From the NCBI GenBank assembly GCA_028583415.1, contig CM053266.1, positions 30,700,271 through 30,764,270 on the forward strand: 64,000 nucleotides of DNA, in the 5' to 3' direction. Numbering within the stretch: position 1 is the first letter of the stretch; each line of letters opens with the position of its first letter. Below are positions 54,152 through 64,000 of the stretch, piece by piece. Source of the stretch: Protea cynaroides. Its lineage: Eukaryota > Streptophyta > Magnoliopsida > Proteales > Proteaceae. The translations under genes and the position numbers were made by a program. The notes under the pieces are model-generated. The model saw only the letters and a program-made list of their open reading frames with translations. It had not been told where the DNA came from and made no database searches.

Positions 54152-57100
54152 ACTTAGTATCAGAACTCTCGTAGGCCTTACCCATTAAACCTGAATACTA
54201 CCACTGGAGTCCATGAACTGAGTTAGGATAAATTAAAAGCTTTAATACAAACAAACCATAAGCACCTATGTTGGTTGAGACAGAAATTAAACAAGACGAT
54301 AATGTACATATAAAAGGTGGAACCATATATATACACTCACACAGAAAGAGAAGACCAAAAATTATCCTAATAAACAAATAATTTAGGATATTATCTATAA
54401 GTTGGGTAGTTATCCAAGTATACAAGGATATAATACAGTAGCAAGAAGGGAGCTTCTGTACAAGCAGAAAATTGAATACCGAGTTGGTACTCACCAGATG
54501 TGAAACTCGATGAATGACAAAGGAAGGAGAAAATGGCTAGTAATGCCTAATTCCCTGCAAAGGTAAAGGAAAAGATCTCGGGCCGAATCCAACAGAGATA
54601 GTAGAATAATGGCCATACCTTAAGAATAAGAGTAACTACAAGAAGATAAAGCTATACCCCTGGGTAACATGGAGACTCAAAGTGAAATCCACTACACGCT
54701 AATCCATTAACCACTGAGCATTTTGATGAGGTTACAACTTGACCCCACCACTATCTGGGTCGAGAATGGGTAATGAAAACTCATCTGAACAGATGCTAGA
54801 TAATGATAATCAGATTAGAGCGAGTCAAAGGAGGTGAACAACTAGGTCACTCCAGCCAATCTACCTGGACTACCAAGTACCTTGGTTATGGTTGTCATAA
54901 ACTTGACCCAATAAAATACAGGAGCAACAATAGATGTGACCGACTATGGAAGTTGCTATGTAAATCACTACCCAAGTTGTTGATGCTACATCAATACCTC
55001 TGGGTCAAACCAAGTATGGTACCAATTGGTAGCATCACTGTACCCCAACACCTGTTAGCTATAACACGGTGCCTACCACATAGCAAGTCCCAGTAATGCA
55101 CACCCCAGTGCAGAAGTTTGGTGCACAACAAGAAATGTATCAAGGTGGTTACCCTTATCACCCATCGATGTATGGGATAGCTGCATCATGACACAATGAT
55201 CCGACCAAGGATTTAGGAATATTTTCTGAAGATTAAACCTCAAACGTTTTCAGCACGAATTTAATCTATTGTAGCGATATGACGAGAAAATTTATATAGG
55301 ATGCGGTGCATTATTGATTTACTCTTATGATTATAGAGGATGTACATACCAGATTTTAATTTCTCGGACCTTGATAGGATACCTTCTTGATTTAACCTGT
55401 CAATTGGAGTTATAGATATTGTTTCTTTAGTATTAGTCCTGATTATATCAATCTGAACCATTCTCATGATTGACAACATGATCAGAGATATGAACTGAAT
55501 GAACAGTTAAATGTTTAATCATGTTGAGCATACATCTACAGATTTATACTTGATTTACCGATGTACGAAATCTTTCTCCAGATTTACTCCTGTAGTGCCT
55601 TGACCAATGACATTATATATTCGATAGAACCTGTAACCATGAAGTTAAGAGTTATAAAACCTCTACTTCCATGCATTTGGACCACCGTGCAACTTAACGA
55701 CCTTTGAATGCCGGTTGGATTACCACAGATTTACCCCGATCTTTAAACTTAAGTTCACTAGATAAAGCAAGTGTTCGTCATTATACTAAATTTGAAAGAA
55801 GCAAAGGAATTGTGTTGGATAAACATTCTGATTCTTACATTTCTCGACATCCATTGATAAGATGTTTAGTGATAATGGAATTACTGGAAGAAAGATGATT
55901 GGATTCAGATTAAATGCTATGGCCAAGGAACCTCAGATGAAGAAATGGAGGATCTATTTCGAGATTGTTGAATAGATGGATATGGTCATAAAAGAGTACA
56001 TGAGCAAAAGTGAGAACAATCAAGAGTAACCAGGAAAGAGTAGATAGCACTCAAGTAAAGTTAAAGATGGTTATATCGGTATGAATTTTGACAAGGTAGA
56101 AGATTCCTAAAGGCAAATTTAAGAGTGGATACAAGGATAAAGTCATGACATAAGTAGTACTCGATTTAATACAATGATAATTGAGTTATGCCCAATGTTG
56201 AGGGATATGATTAAGTAAAGACCAAAATAGTTTGACTGAATTAATGAATTTATAAGCATATACCCTAATGCTTATAGATAGACTTGGGATATGAGGTAAC
56301 AATCACAAGATATTTTTCGAGGTATATGAAAGAGAGATCAGGATAGAACAGAAGTGATAAAGGAAATATAAGCTAATGAACTTTTCAAGATATGAGATTG
56401 TTAGCAATAGTCTTTGAAAATCATAAGAGATGAAGGAACTAGACAAGCTCTTAAGACCTTAATACCAGATTTTGCTAGTTCAAGCCCTTTGGACTAGATG
56501 TTGTATGGGATGAGTGTTACGAACAATGTCCAAATCTTATGGATGAACATAATTTGGATGCAACCTGAGTCGACTTGAGATGGCAGACTTTGACGTCATC
56601 TTGGGAATAGACTGGTTGTCTCAACACTCTACAAAGTGATTATGTGCATAGAAGAGGTTATCATTTAAGAATGAAGATGGCATATAATTTGGTTTTATTG
56701 GAAGCATATTGCCTAGTAAGCAGAAGCTGATCCTCTCTATGCTAAAGGCGAAGAGATGTTTTGAAGAAAAAGAAGTTGGATATACGGTATCTGCGGTACA
56801 CGTTACCAAAGAAGCACCACAGATGACAGATATTGATGTGATGCATAAATTCCCTGATGTGTTTCCAAGAGACTTACCGGGTTATCACCTGATCGTGCGA
56901 CCGAGTTCATCATCGACTTGTTACCAAGGACGATACTCGTGTCAAAGGCACCTGTAGAGTAGCTTCTATGGAGTTAAAGGGATTGAGACGCAACTACAAC
57001 AGTTATTAGACAAGGGTTCTAATTGGCTAAGTATTGCATCATGGAAAGTGCCAATGCAATTCATGAAGAAGAATGATGGTAGTGTTGTTTGCGTATAGAC

Positions 57101-57455
57101 TATCGAGAACTAAACAAGCTCACAGTCAAGAATCGATATCTACTACCTTAGATCGATGACTTGTTTAAACAGTTGCAAGGAGCAAAGGTAATTTCTTCAG
57201 TCAAGATATCATCAGCTGAAGAATTTTGGACAGAAATATCTCAAAGATAGCTTTTAGAATCGAGATTGGACATTATGAGTTCTCGATTATGACGTTTGGA
57301 TTAACCAATGCCCTTACATCTTTTATGGAGCTGATGAACTGGGTGTTTCATGACATGTTGGACACGTCGGTCATAGTTTTCATAGATGATATTTTGGTTT
57401 ATTCCAAGAATGAAGCAACTCATACAACGAATTTTAGTACAGCTTCACAACAGCT
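54152..57455 (+). mobile_element. Decayed Ty3/gypsy internal region (PBS, protease end, RT), cut by the gap
   Basis: A PBS-like TAGTATCAGAACTC (54155-54168) follows the LTR; it differs from TGGTATCAGAGCTC by two G-to-A changes. Gag sequence near 54800-55160 is hardly readable. The protease-end motif DFDVILGIDWLSQH is at about 56588-56629, KFPDVFPRDLPGYH at about 56847-56888, and RT motifs GHYEFSIMTFGLTNA (57268-57312) and VIVFIDDILVYSKN (57371-57412, catalytic DD). Many stops and shifts; inactive. The order protease-RT and the long LTR suggest a chromovirus-like lineage (inference). RNase H, integrase and 3' LTR are not in the window. Confidence 0.8.
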
Positions 57456-57955
57456 NNNNNNNNNNNNNNNNNNNNNNNNNNNNNNNNNNNNNNNNNNNNN
57501 NNNNNNNNNNNNNNNNNNNNNNNNNNNNNNNNNNNNNNNNNNNNNNNNNNNNNNNNNNNNNNNNNNNNNNNNNNNNNNNNNNNNNNNNNNNNNNNNNNNN
57601 NNNNNNNNNNNNNNNNNNNNNNNNNNNNNNNNNNNNNNNNNNNNNNNNNNNNNNNNNNNNNNNNNNNNNNNNNNNNNNNNNNNNNNNNNNNNNNNNNNNN
57701 NNNNNNNNNNNNNNNNNNNNNNNNNNNNNNNNNNNNNNNNNNNNNNNNNNNNNNNNNNNNNNNNNNNNNNNNNNNNNNNNNNNNNNNNNNNNNNNNNNNN
57801 NNNNNNNNNNNNNNNNNNNNNNNNNNNNNNNNNNNNNNNNNNNNNNNNNNNNNNNNNNNNNNNNNNNNNNNNNNNNNNNNNNNNNNNNNNNNNNNNNNNN
57901 NNNNNNNNNNNNNNNNNNNNNNNNNNNNNNNNNNNNNNNNNNNNNNNNNNNNNNN
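57456..57955. other. Assembly gap, 500 N
   Basis: Exactly 500 N, a round number suggesting a placeholder length. Frames drawn across it are meaningless. Confidence 0.98.
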
Positions 57956-58164
57956 ATCCCCGACAGGTTGTGGAAAACTCTGATCCAAGCATTCAAAGCG
58001 AAGAAAATGATCGAAAATTAATCTATAACAAGAGGTATGTGTCTTATCACCTCTTTTTAATGCTCATTATATTCTAGTAATCTGTGTGATACGTTTGTTA
58101 GGATTCATAGAAAATCCCCTGGGAAAACCCCAAAGGAGATCTAAAAAATTCTTACACAAGAAAA
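57956..58164. other. Short unassigned stretch after the gap
   Basis: Does not continue the RT before the gap. A plus-strand frame reads VENSDPSIQSEENDRKLIY then NKR before GTATGTG, which would fit an exon end, but no family was recognised. Confidence 0.3.
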
Positions 58165-58788
58165 CTAAAATTAAAAATCTAAAGATTAAAACAAGGCTTG
58201 GTTGATATATCGTAGACAATTATAGTGATATAAGATAATTAAAATAAAATATTTAAAGAATAAAATAAGGCCTGGTTGAAATTTCAGACTTGTAAAAAAT
58301 AAAAAATAAATTCAGACTTTGGTTCTCTTTGGTATAATTTATATTTATGTTTATGAACTATTTATTACAAATCATTCGTTAAAACAAATTCATATATAAC
58401 CATTTGGTACCACTGGACATGAAGAAGTAATAATAGATTATCTCAATAATGACAAACAATTTCTAATATCTTTATAGATTTTAGATTATATTAATTTATT
58501 TTAAATATAAATAAATACCATAAACCATACCAAACAACTACATATGTCATTTGTATTATATAATTAATTCTATAATACATACCAAAGAGAGCCTTGATTT
58601 ACCAAATCCGGTATCTTTTTGTCCCATGTTGAGTATACAAGTCAATAAATTAGTTTAATCTATATTAGTTACTGGAAGGACGTAATTATGGGTGAATCAG
58701 TCAGTCCTGGTCAATTTTGGTCTGACCTAATCGGTCTATACAAATTTAAGGGTATACACCATAACCAGCCCAATTAACTATTCGAATT
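58165..58788. repeat. Duplicated block, copy 1
   Basis: About 0.62 kb matching 60402-61067 in the same orientation: starts ATTAAAAATCTAAAGATTAA, includes the MITE 58321-58593, TTTGTCCCATGTTGAGTATA and CCAGCCCAATTAACTATTC at its end. Confidence 0.82.
58321..58593 (+). mobile_element. MITE family B, copy 2
   Basis: Ends GGTTCTCTTTGGTATAATTT and, inverted, GGCTCTCTTTGGTATGTATT. Inside, TATATTTATGTTTATGAACT is shared with the copies at 37675 and 60571. Confidence 0.75.
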
Positions 58789-59163
58789 TTTAAAAAATAA
58801 AGGAAGTGAACATCAATCATTGGGAATCCTTTAATGGGAAAAGAATTCCTATCCAGCGGTGTATTCATAAGCGCAGACATATAGGAGGGATGAAATGACC
58901 ACCCCACCCCCTAGTTGTGATGCTCGTGCATGCACTCCCATCAGTATCCGCACTAGTGCATGAACCACACAACCAGACAAAGAACCTTTTCCCTTCTCAA
59001 TCTTGAAAGCTCAATGTTGACCTGTGATCTTCTAATTGGGCCTGGATAGCATCCTTAATTTCAGCCCATTTAGATATTGGTTTTGATATAATTAGTTAGA
59101 AGTCGACCGAATTCAGATCCCATAGATCCAACCCAGCCCATATATGCATTAAGAAATAAGAAC
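58789..59163. other. Intergenic, nothing recognised
   Basis: No gene or element boundary supported. Confidence 0.4.
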
Positions 59164-59595
59164 TAAGGATGTAAATGAATAGCCGAAAATCTAGATCCGA
59201 ATCAAATTCAGATAACTAGAGTCTGATTCTAATATCAATCAAGCAGGCAGGATTATATCTGTTCCGTTTAGCATAGTGTTAAGACGCATATAACCTTAGG
59301 ATTTAGAGTGTTAAAACACATATAGCCTTAATGTTTATATAACCATTTAATATTTCATCTGTTATTTTCTTATGGTAGGTGATACATTTGTTTTAAACTA
59401 TGATTTTCTTTCCTTTTCCTTATAATTTGTATTCTAATTCCATTTTCTAAATTCAATTAGGATTTTAACCGGATATCTAGTTAAAATTTAAATTTGGTTT
59501 TGATATATTTGTCGGATTTCGAATAAAATAACTGATAAATAGATTTGAATTCGAATAATGATATATCATTCGAATTTGATCTGTTTATATCCCTA
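59164..59595. mobile_element. hAT-like MITE family C, copy 1
   Basis: Ends TAAGGATGTAAATGAATAG and TTTATATCCCTA. Flanks ATAAGAAC (59156-59163) and TTAAGAAC (59596-59603) share 7 of 8 bases. Its left end matches the inverted right end of 62472-62986. Confidence 0.78.
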
Positions 59596-59835
59596 TTAAG
59601 AACTCTTTGATCAATGGTTAGAGACTTAGAATCATTTGGTCAATGGGTTTTATTACGTGATTTTTAATTGTTTTTAGTCGTTGGTAAGATCAGAATCCCA
59701 AAATTCAGGAACTTTTCACCGGTTAGGTTTTATGAGTATACTAAAATGATAATAATGTCCTCCCCTAAAATTTTATTGATTATAAATCCAATGCAAAACA
59801 AAAGAGTGTGACCTGAACCAATGTCTCTATCCCAA

Positions 59836-60034
59836 AGTTCCGTTTGTTTCGATATAAAATTTTATATGTAATATTTGTATATTAAAAAAAAATTCTATAT
59901 TTGTTTTCAAGAGAGAAAATACAGTTATCTCTAAAGAAGAGGAAAAATGAAACTTATCTTTCTTTTATCTCTTGGAAACAAATATTATAATTTTTCTAAC
60001 ATATAAAATTTTAAGTCAAAATAAACAAAACCTA
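59836..60034. mobile_element. Short palindromic MITE, family A copy 2
   Basis: Left TTCCGTTTGTTTCGATATAA, AATTTTATATGT; right ATATAAAATTTTAAGTCAAA, ATAAACAAAA. A related copy is at 36065-36248. Confidence 0.7.
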
Positions 60035-60401
60035 ACTGAAAAAAAAAATTTACCAATGACCGATAACATTAATGACATGCCTTCCTTGTATGTTGAATGT
60101 CTGAAGTACTTTTGAGTTTTGACATTATTCCCATAATCTCATCTAACCATCGTAAACCCATAAGCGAAAAAAATTCCATTTCATAATGTGTGAAGGAAAA
60201 CGATCCCATACTTCTATATATGAGACAATCCCTCCCAGTTTTAACAAGAAAAAAATGAGAGAAAATCCTCAGCTCACTTCGTTCTCTCACTCTGCTCGCA
60301 ACACTCCTTCCTTGCGGAGCGGCCTCCCGAAAAAAGAAAGAAAGGCTTTCTCATCAAAGATTTTTTTTATGGGTTGTAAATGATTAAATGGTTAGTTCAA
60401 G

Positions 60402-61067
60402 GAAAATAAAATTAAAAATCTAAAGATTAAAACAAGGCTTGGTTGAAATATCATAAATGATTATAATGATTTTAAAATAGCTAAAATAAAATATCTAAAG
60501 ATTAGAATAAGGCTTGGTTGAAATTTCAGATTTTTTTTTTTTTTAATTTTAAAATTGAAATTTAAGACTTGGGTTTTTTTGGGTATAGTTTATATTTATG
60601 TTTATGAACTATTTATAACAAATCATTCATTAAAATAAATTATGAATCATATAAAATCATTTGGTACCACTAGACATAAAAAAATAAAAAATAAAAAAAA
60701 TAAAAAATAAAAATATTATCTCAACAATGATAAACACCTTCTAACTTATTTCTAGATTTTAGATTATATTTATTTATTTTAAATATAAATAAATACCATA
60801 ACTCATACCAAACAACTATATACGTCATATATATTATATAATTGATTCTATAATACATACCAGAGAGAGTCTTGATTTGCCAAATCTAGTATCTCTTTGT
60901 CCCATGTTGAGTATACAAGTCTATAGATTAATTTAACCTGTATTAATTAATGGAAAGATGTAAGTATGGGTGAATCGGTCATTCCTAGTCAATTTCAATC
61001 TGGCCTAATGGGTCTATACAAATTTAAGGGTATACAGCATAACCAGCCCAATTAACTATTCTGATTT
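60402..61067. repeat. Duplicated block, copy 2
   Basis: Direct copy of 58165-58788, about 2.24 kb further on, with an added T run (60531-60544) and an AAATAAAA-rich expansion near 60680-60712. Confidence 0.82.
60571..60871 (+). mobile_element. MITE family B, copy 3 (inside the duplicated block)
   Basis: Starts GGGTTTTTTTGGGTATAGTT, TATATTTATGTTTATGAACT; ends ATACATACCAGAGAGAGTC. It travelled with the duplicated block rather than inserting separately. Confidence 0.7.
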
Positions 61068-61779
61068 CATAAGCCGGCTATGAACATATTTATATTCGAT
61101 CAATCGATTTCTTATCCATAATCGGGCTCATAATAATTGAATTATAAGCCAGCTTGTCACTTCCACACCAATGCAGTTTTAAGGCATTCAACATTACAAC
61201 TTCAATTGAAAGGTCCTAATGAAATAGAGGGAGCTACAAGGTTGGCCAGTAAAAGAAAATCTTCCCAAATCACTTCCATTAATGGTGACTTCCTGAGGTT
61301 TTTTTTGTTGCAATACAATCACTAAAATGCTGCATAGCTACTTATCAGTATACAAAGAGAGGTGCAAGAGTTTGGCCCAGTAAATTCAAACCCGTTCAAA
61401 TCTGGCCTGAGCGAAGACAATGCCAAACCCACCTTGAGTCTGGATACGATTGGGTTTGGGCTCATGTTTTGTTAAATCCTGGTAGATAGGTTAGGTCAGG
61501 TCTGGACTGAACTGAACCTTCATTAATCATTACTTTTGTCTTTCAAAAGGCATAAGATGTGTTTCCTACGCCCTCTTACAATGACCCTTGAAATGACTAG
61601 GGTCGCTGGCCCGTGCTGGAGGATACAAGAAACACAACCGAACAAGATTCTTTCACCCCTTCTTATATTTAAATTTTTTTGAATTACGTAAAAAAATTTT
61701 CCTTCTTTCATTTTAAATTTCCTAGACCAACCACTCTTGTAACCATTAATAGGAATTGAACCAGATTGATCTACCTGTC
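61068..61779. other. Intergenic, nothing recognised
   Basis: No gene, RNA or element boundary could be supported. Confidence 0.4.
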
Positions 61780-62000
61780 AGAGACAGTGGTGTCCTCCTT
61801 GCTAGAAAGTTGGCAATGCCATTGATCTCCCTTGGAATACAGTGATGAACTCACTTAGAATCAAAATAAGGTTTGAGATCCTCAATTACAGGTTGGAGAG
61901 GTAAAGATGCATTTGCATGCGGTCAAGTAAGATAGAAAACTAGCTCACGGCTATCAGATTCCACAATCAATCACTTCCCTAACTTGAATTCGTTCACCAA
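61780..62000 (-). mobile_element. LINE RNase H fragment
   Basis: Minus strand reads VESDSRELVFYL, a stop, LPLQPVIEDLKPYFDSK, and HHCIPREINGIANFLAR, the RNase H tail also seen at 25880 and 35283. Contains stops; ends are not defined. Confidence 0.6.
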
Positions 62001-62471
62001 CAAATTTAAGGACAGGTTTCCTTCTTGGGTTTTCATCCAAATTTAAGGTCAGATTTTCCTCTTGGATTTCATTCTTCCCAATCCACTTTTTAGTCCACAC
62101 ATCAAACCTTTTGATCTGTATTAAGTAGAAATAGTCTCTAGTTGTCTAGTTGTGCAGTGTCTATTGTGTCAGCACATACCCATGTGTCGATATACGTATC
62201 GAATGAAGGCTAGTAGTACGAGCACGACTGGTACTTCTCTAACGCCAGGATAGGATTTCTATCCATCTGTATTATATCATATCAGTAAAGTTCAATAACT
62301 CAAATTCGGGATCATCGGCCAGCGATTGATAATCTCTGCCCCCAAAATTGCCTTACTTAACAATGATTGTCCGTTGCAAACTGTTTTGACTAGTGTATTA
62401 CGTTCAAATCTGCTAATTCGATCCAATCCTAAACCCATGCTCTTTACTGGCCACACTGCAAACACTTATAC
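62001..62471. other. Intergenic, nothing recognised
   Basis: No supported feature. Confidence 0.4.
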
Positions 62472-62986
62472 TAGGGATGTAAACAGATCAAATCCAAATT
62501 CGAATCCAATCCGAAATCCAACAGATTATAAAATCCAAACTCAAATTTGAATTCGGTTTTTAACCAGATATTTAGTTAAAATCCGATTCAAATTTACACA
62601 CCATTCAAAACCCTAGAATAAGAATCAAAACCATATACACCATCTCCTCACATCTTCTTCCATTCTCATCCACAATTAACTGTCAATAGCTACATGCAAC
62701 AATGGATCCTTATGCCCCAATTTCCCCTTTTGTCCAAGAGAGTAAGACAAAACTTTGAAAACCCTAAGAAAATAATAAGACTTAAACCTATAATTTACAT
62801 TGTTACTGGATAGTTAAATAGAGAAAATTATATCCGATCCGTTTGATTAAAATCCAAATTTGCATCCGAATTCAACCGTAGCTACCTGAATTCAATCTGA
62901 ATCCTATTGTTCGAATTCAGATTCCCCTAAACGGAAATGAACTATAGAATTGGATCTAGATTTTTGACTATCCATTTACATCCTTA
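62472..62986. mobile_element. hAT-like MITE family C, copy 2 (inverted relative to copy 1)
   Basis: Ends TAGGGATGTAAACAGATC and CCATTTACATCCTTA. Flanks ACTTATAC (62464-62471) and AATTATAC (62987-62994) share 7 of 8 bases, as expected for hAT. Confidence 0.78.
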
Positions 62987-63426
62987 AATTATACCAGATT
63001 TAATGAGTCATTCAAAATGACGTCGACCACTCTCTTGACACCGATTCCTTTTAACACTCACTTATTGGTTCATTAAGGAAATTACCGAGGCAACTTTGAC
63101 ATTTGAAATGAGAATTTGAGGGGGGGTGCATTACAAGTTTAGCTTTCAGTAGAACCGTTCCGTAGCCGAAACGGCTAAAAAGACTGTAAAAATGAAGAAA
63201 ATGATAAACAGAGAAAGTATTTATTATTACAGAGAGAGAAAAGCTCGGAAGAGACGCCATGCCGCCCAAACGACACACGTTGACGTTATCGCCGGCCAAC
63301 TTTGACCCACAGTCAACGAATTTCTTCTCTGATTTTCTGCGCAGTTTCAGTTTCAACTTTCAAAGGAAAAAAAAATGATGGGAATTCCAGAAAATAACAG
63401 ATAACATGCATGACTTTTCTCTCTCT

Positions 63427-63475
<49 letters not shown>

Positions 63476-63610
63476 GTTTCTGCATCTTCTCTCACTGGTA
63501 AGTGGTAACTGTTCTTCTCATGGCTGCCACAGCCACCTGATGTAACAGATATATAGCAGACCAGCAGATTTGTGATCATATTGTGATATGATGTACATGG
63601 GTTTCGGTAA
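62987..63610 (-). other. 3' flank and 3' UTR of the IDD gene, with (CT)n
   Basis: Downstream of the IDD stop codon. A (CT)n run at 63430-63472 reads (AG)n in the transcript. No polyadenylation site was chosen with confidence. Confidence 0.45.
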
Positions 63611-63791
63611 TCAATGGTTACCATTGTTGTAATGGTGACTGAGGTCTCCCATGGAAGAAGCAAACCTAGCTAACTCCTGTTGTAAAAATGGACGGCCAAC
63701 ATCTCCACCTACACCCAGAAAATCTCTAGTCAAGCTATGCTCCACTTGATTTGCTACAGATTGCTGATGATGACTTTGTTGTTTAACACCA

Positions 63792-63823
<32 letters not shown>

Positions 63824-64000
63824 TGTCATCATCAATCCATTCATCATTCCATCACCCACAGTTGCAGAATGCCTTTGAAACTGAGGATTTGAAGAAGAAG
63901 AACTCAGTACTCCAAACCCACCCAAGAACGCAGGGTTGAGATTCTGGCCGTCCCCATTGCTCCTAGTTGACCCCATTTGAGCTGCCTTCTGTAAAAGGGC
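63611..64000 (-). CDS. INDETERMINATE-domain (IDD) C2H2 zinc-finger transcription factor, C-terminal 130 aa
   Basis: The frame is open to the right edge and ends at TGA (63613-63611). It carries both C-terminal motifs typical of plant IDD proteins: ALLQKAAQMGS at the window edge (63968-64000) and SLTRDFLGVGG followed by RPFLQQELARFASSMG. Between them lie Ser-rich stretches and ten Gln (MTQQQQQQQQQQ, about 63790-63821) encoded by alternating CAA and CAG. The zinc-finger region lies outside the window. IDD factors (JACKDAW/MAGPIE type) act in the nucleus, often with GRAS proteins, through root patterning, gibberellin and starch pathways; which member this is cannot be told from the tail. It looks intact here. 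Confidence 0.9.

Noticed and set aside
57226..58077. Long frames spanning the N run
   Set aside because: They cross 500 undefined bases; only the part up to 57455 is real (gypsy RT).

Overview
This is nuclear plant DNA, almost certainly an angiosperm. It has spliced genes with plant-typical proteins (a fasciclin-like arabinogalactan protein and an INDETERMINATE-domain zinc-finger protein), Ty1/copia and Ty3/gypsy retrotransposons primed by initiator tRNA-Met, an Au-like SINE, LINE relics and many MITEs. I cannot name the species. Non-coding DNA is AT-rich and genes are sparse. Most of the window is transposable-element debris, and a run of 500 N marks an assembly gap.

Layout. (1) 981-24033, minus strand: a WDR20/creC-like WD40 gene. 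Ten exons (417 in-frame codons) can be read from its start codon to exon 10; the C-terminal exons lie beyond the left edge. Intron 6 (4.8 kb) holds a SINE, a long-TIR element inserted in the SINE's T tail, and a solo-LTR-like sequence. Intron 4 (16.1 kb, GC-AG splice sites) holds a non-autonomous LTR element with inverted-repeat arrays, a gypsy-type solo LTR, and an old copia element split by a young gag-only LTR element (TR-GAG type). (2) 24-36 kb: intergenic MITEs, a LINE interrupted by a gypsy solo LTR, a tandem dimer, a GGT-rich TIR element and a second LINE fragment. (3) 36-41 kb: AT-rich MITE graveyard plus a second copy of the long-TIR family. (4) 42057-42845, plus strand: an intact FLA gene. 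(5) 45-49.2 kb, minus strand: a broken P58IPK/DNAJC3-like gene whose last exon is split by a 2.6 kb LTR-like insertion. (6) 51.4-57.5 kb: a fragment of a poly(A)-binding-protein-like gene abutting a decayed gypsy element that runs into the gap. (7) 58-63 kb: a duplicated 0.65 kb block, MITEs and a LINE tail. (8) 63611-64000, minus strand: the C-terminal end of an IDD-family transcription factor gene.

The host genes have no obvious functional link to each other; the theme is genes being filled or broken by retroelements. The oddest signals are a 19-bp motif repeated four times in one LTR, each copy flanked by different but self-complementary arms; the gag-only retroelement with an uninterrupted gag whose ATG abuts the primer-binding site; and two nested perfect palindromes (G-box centres) in both LTRs of that element. 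All boundaries, alignments and splice sites were read by eye.
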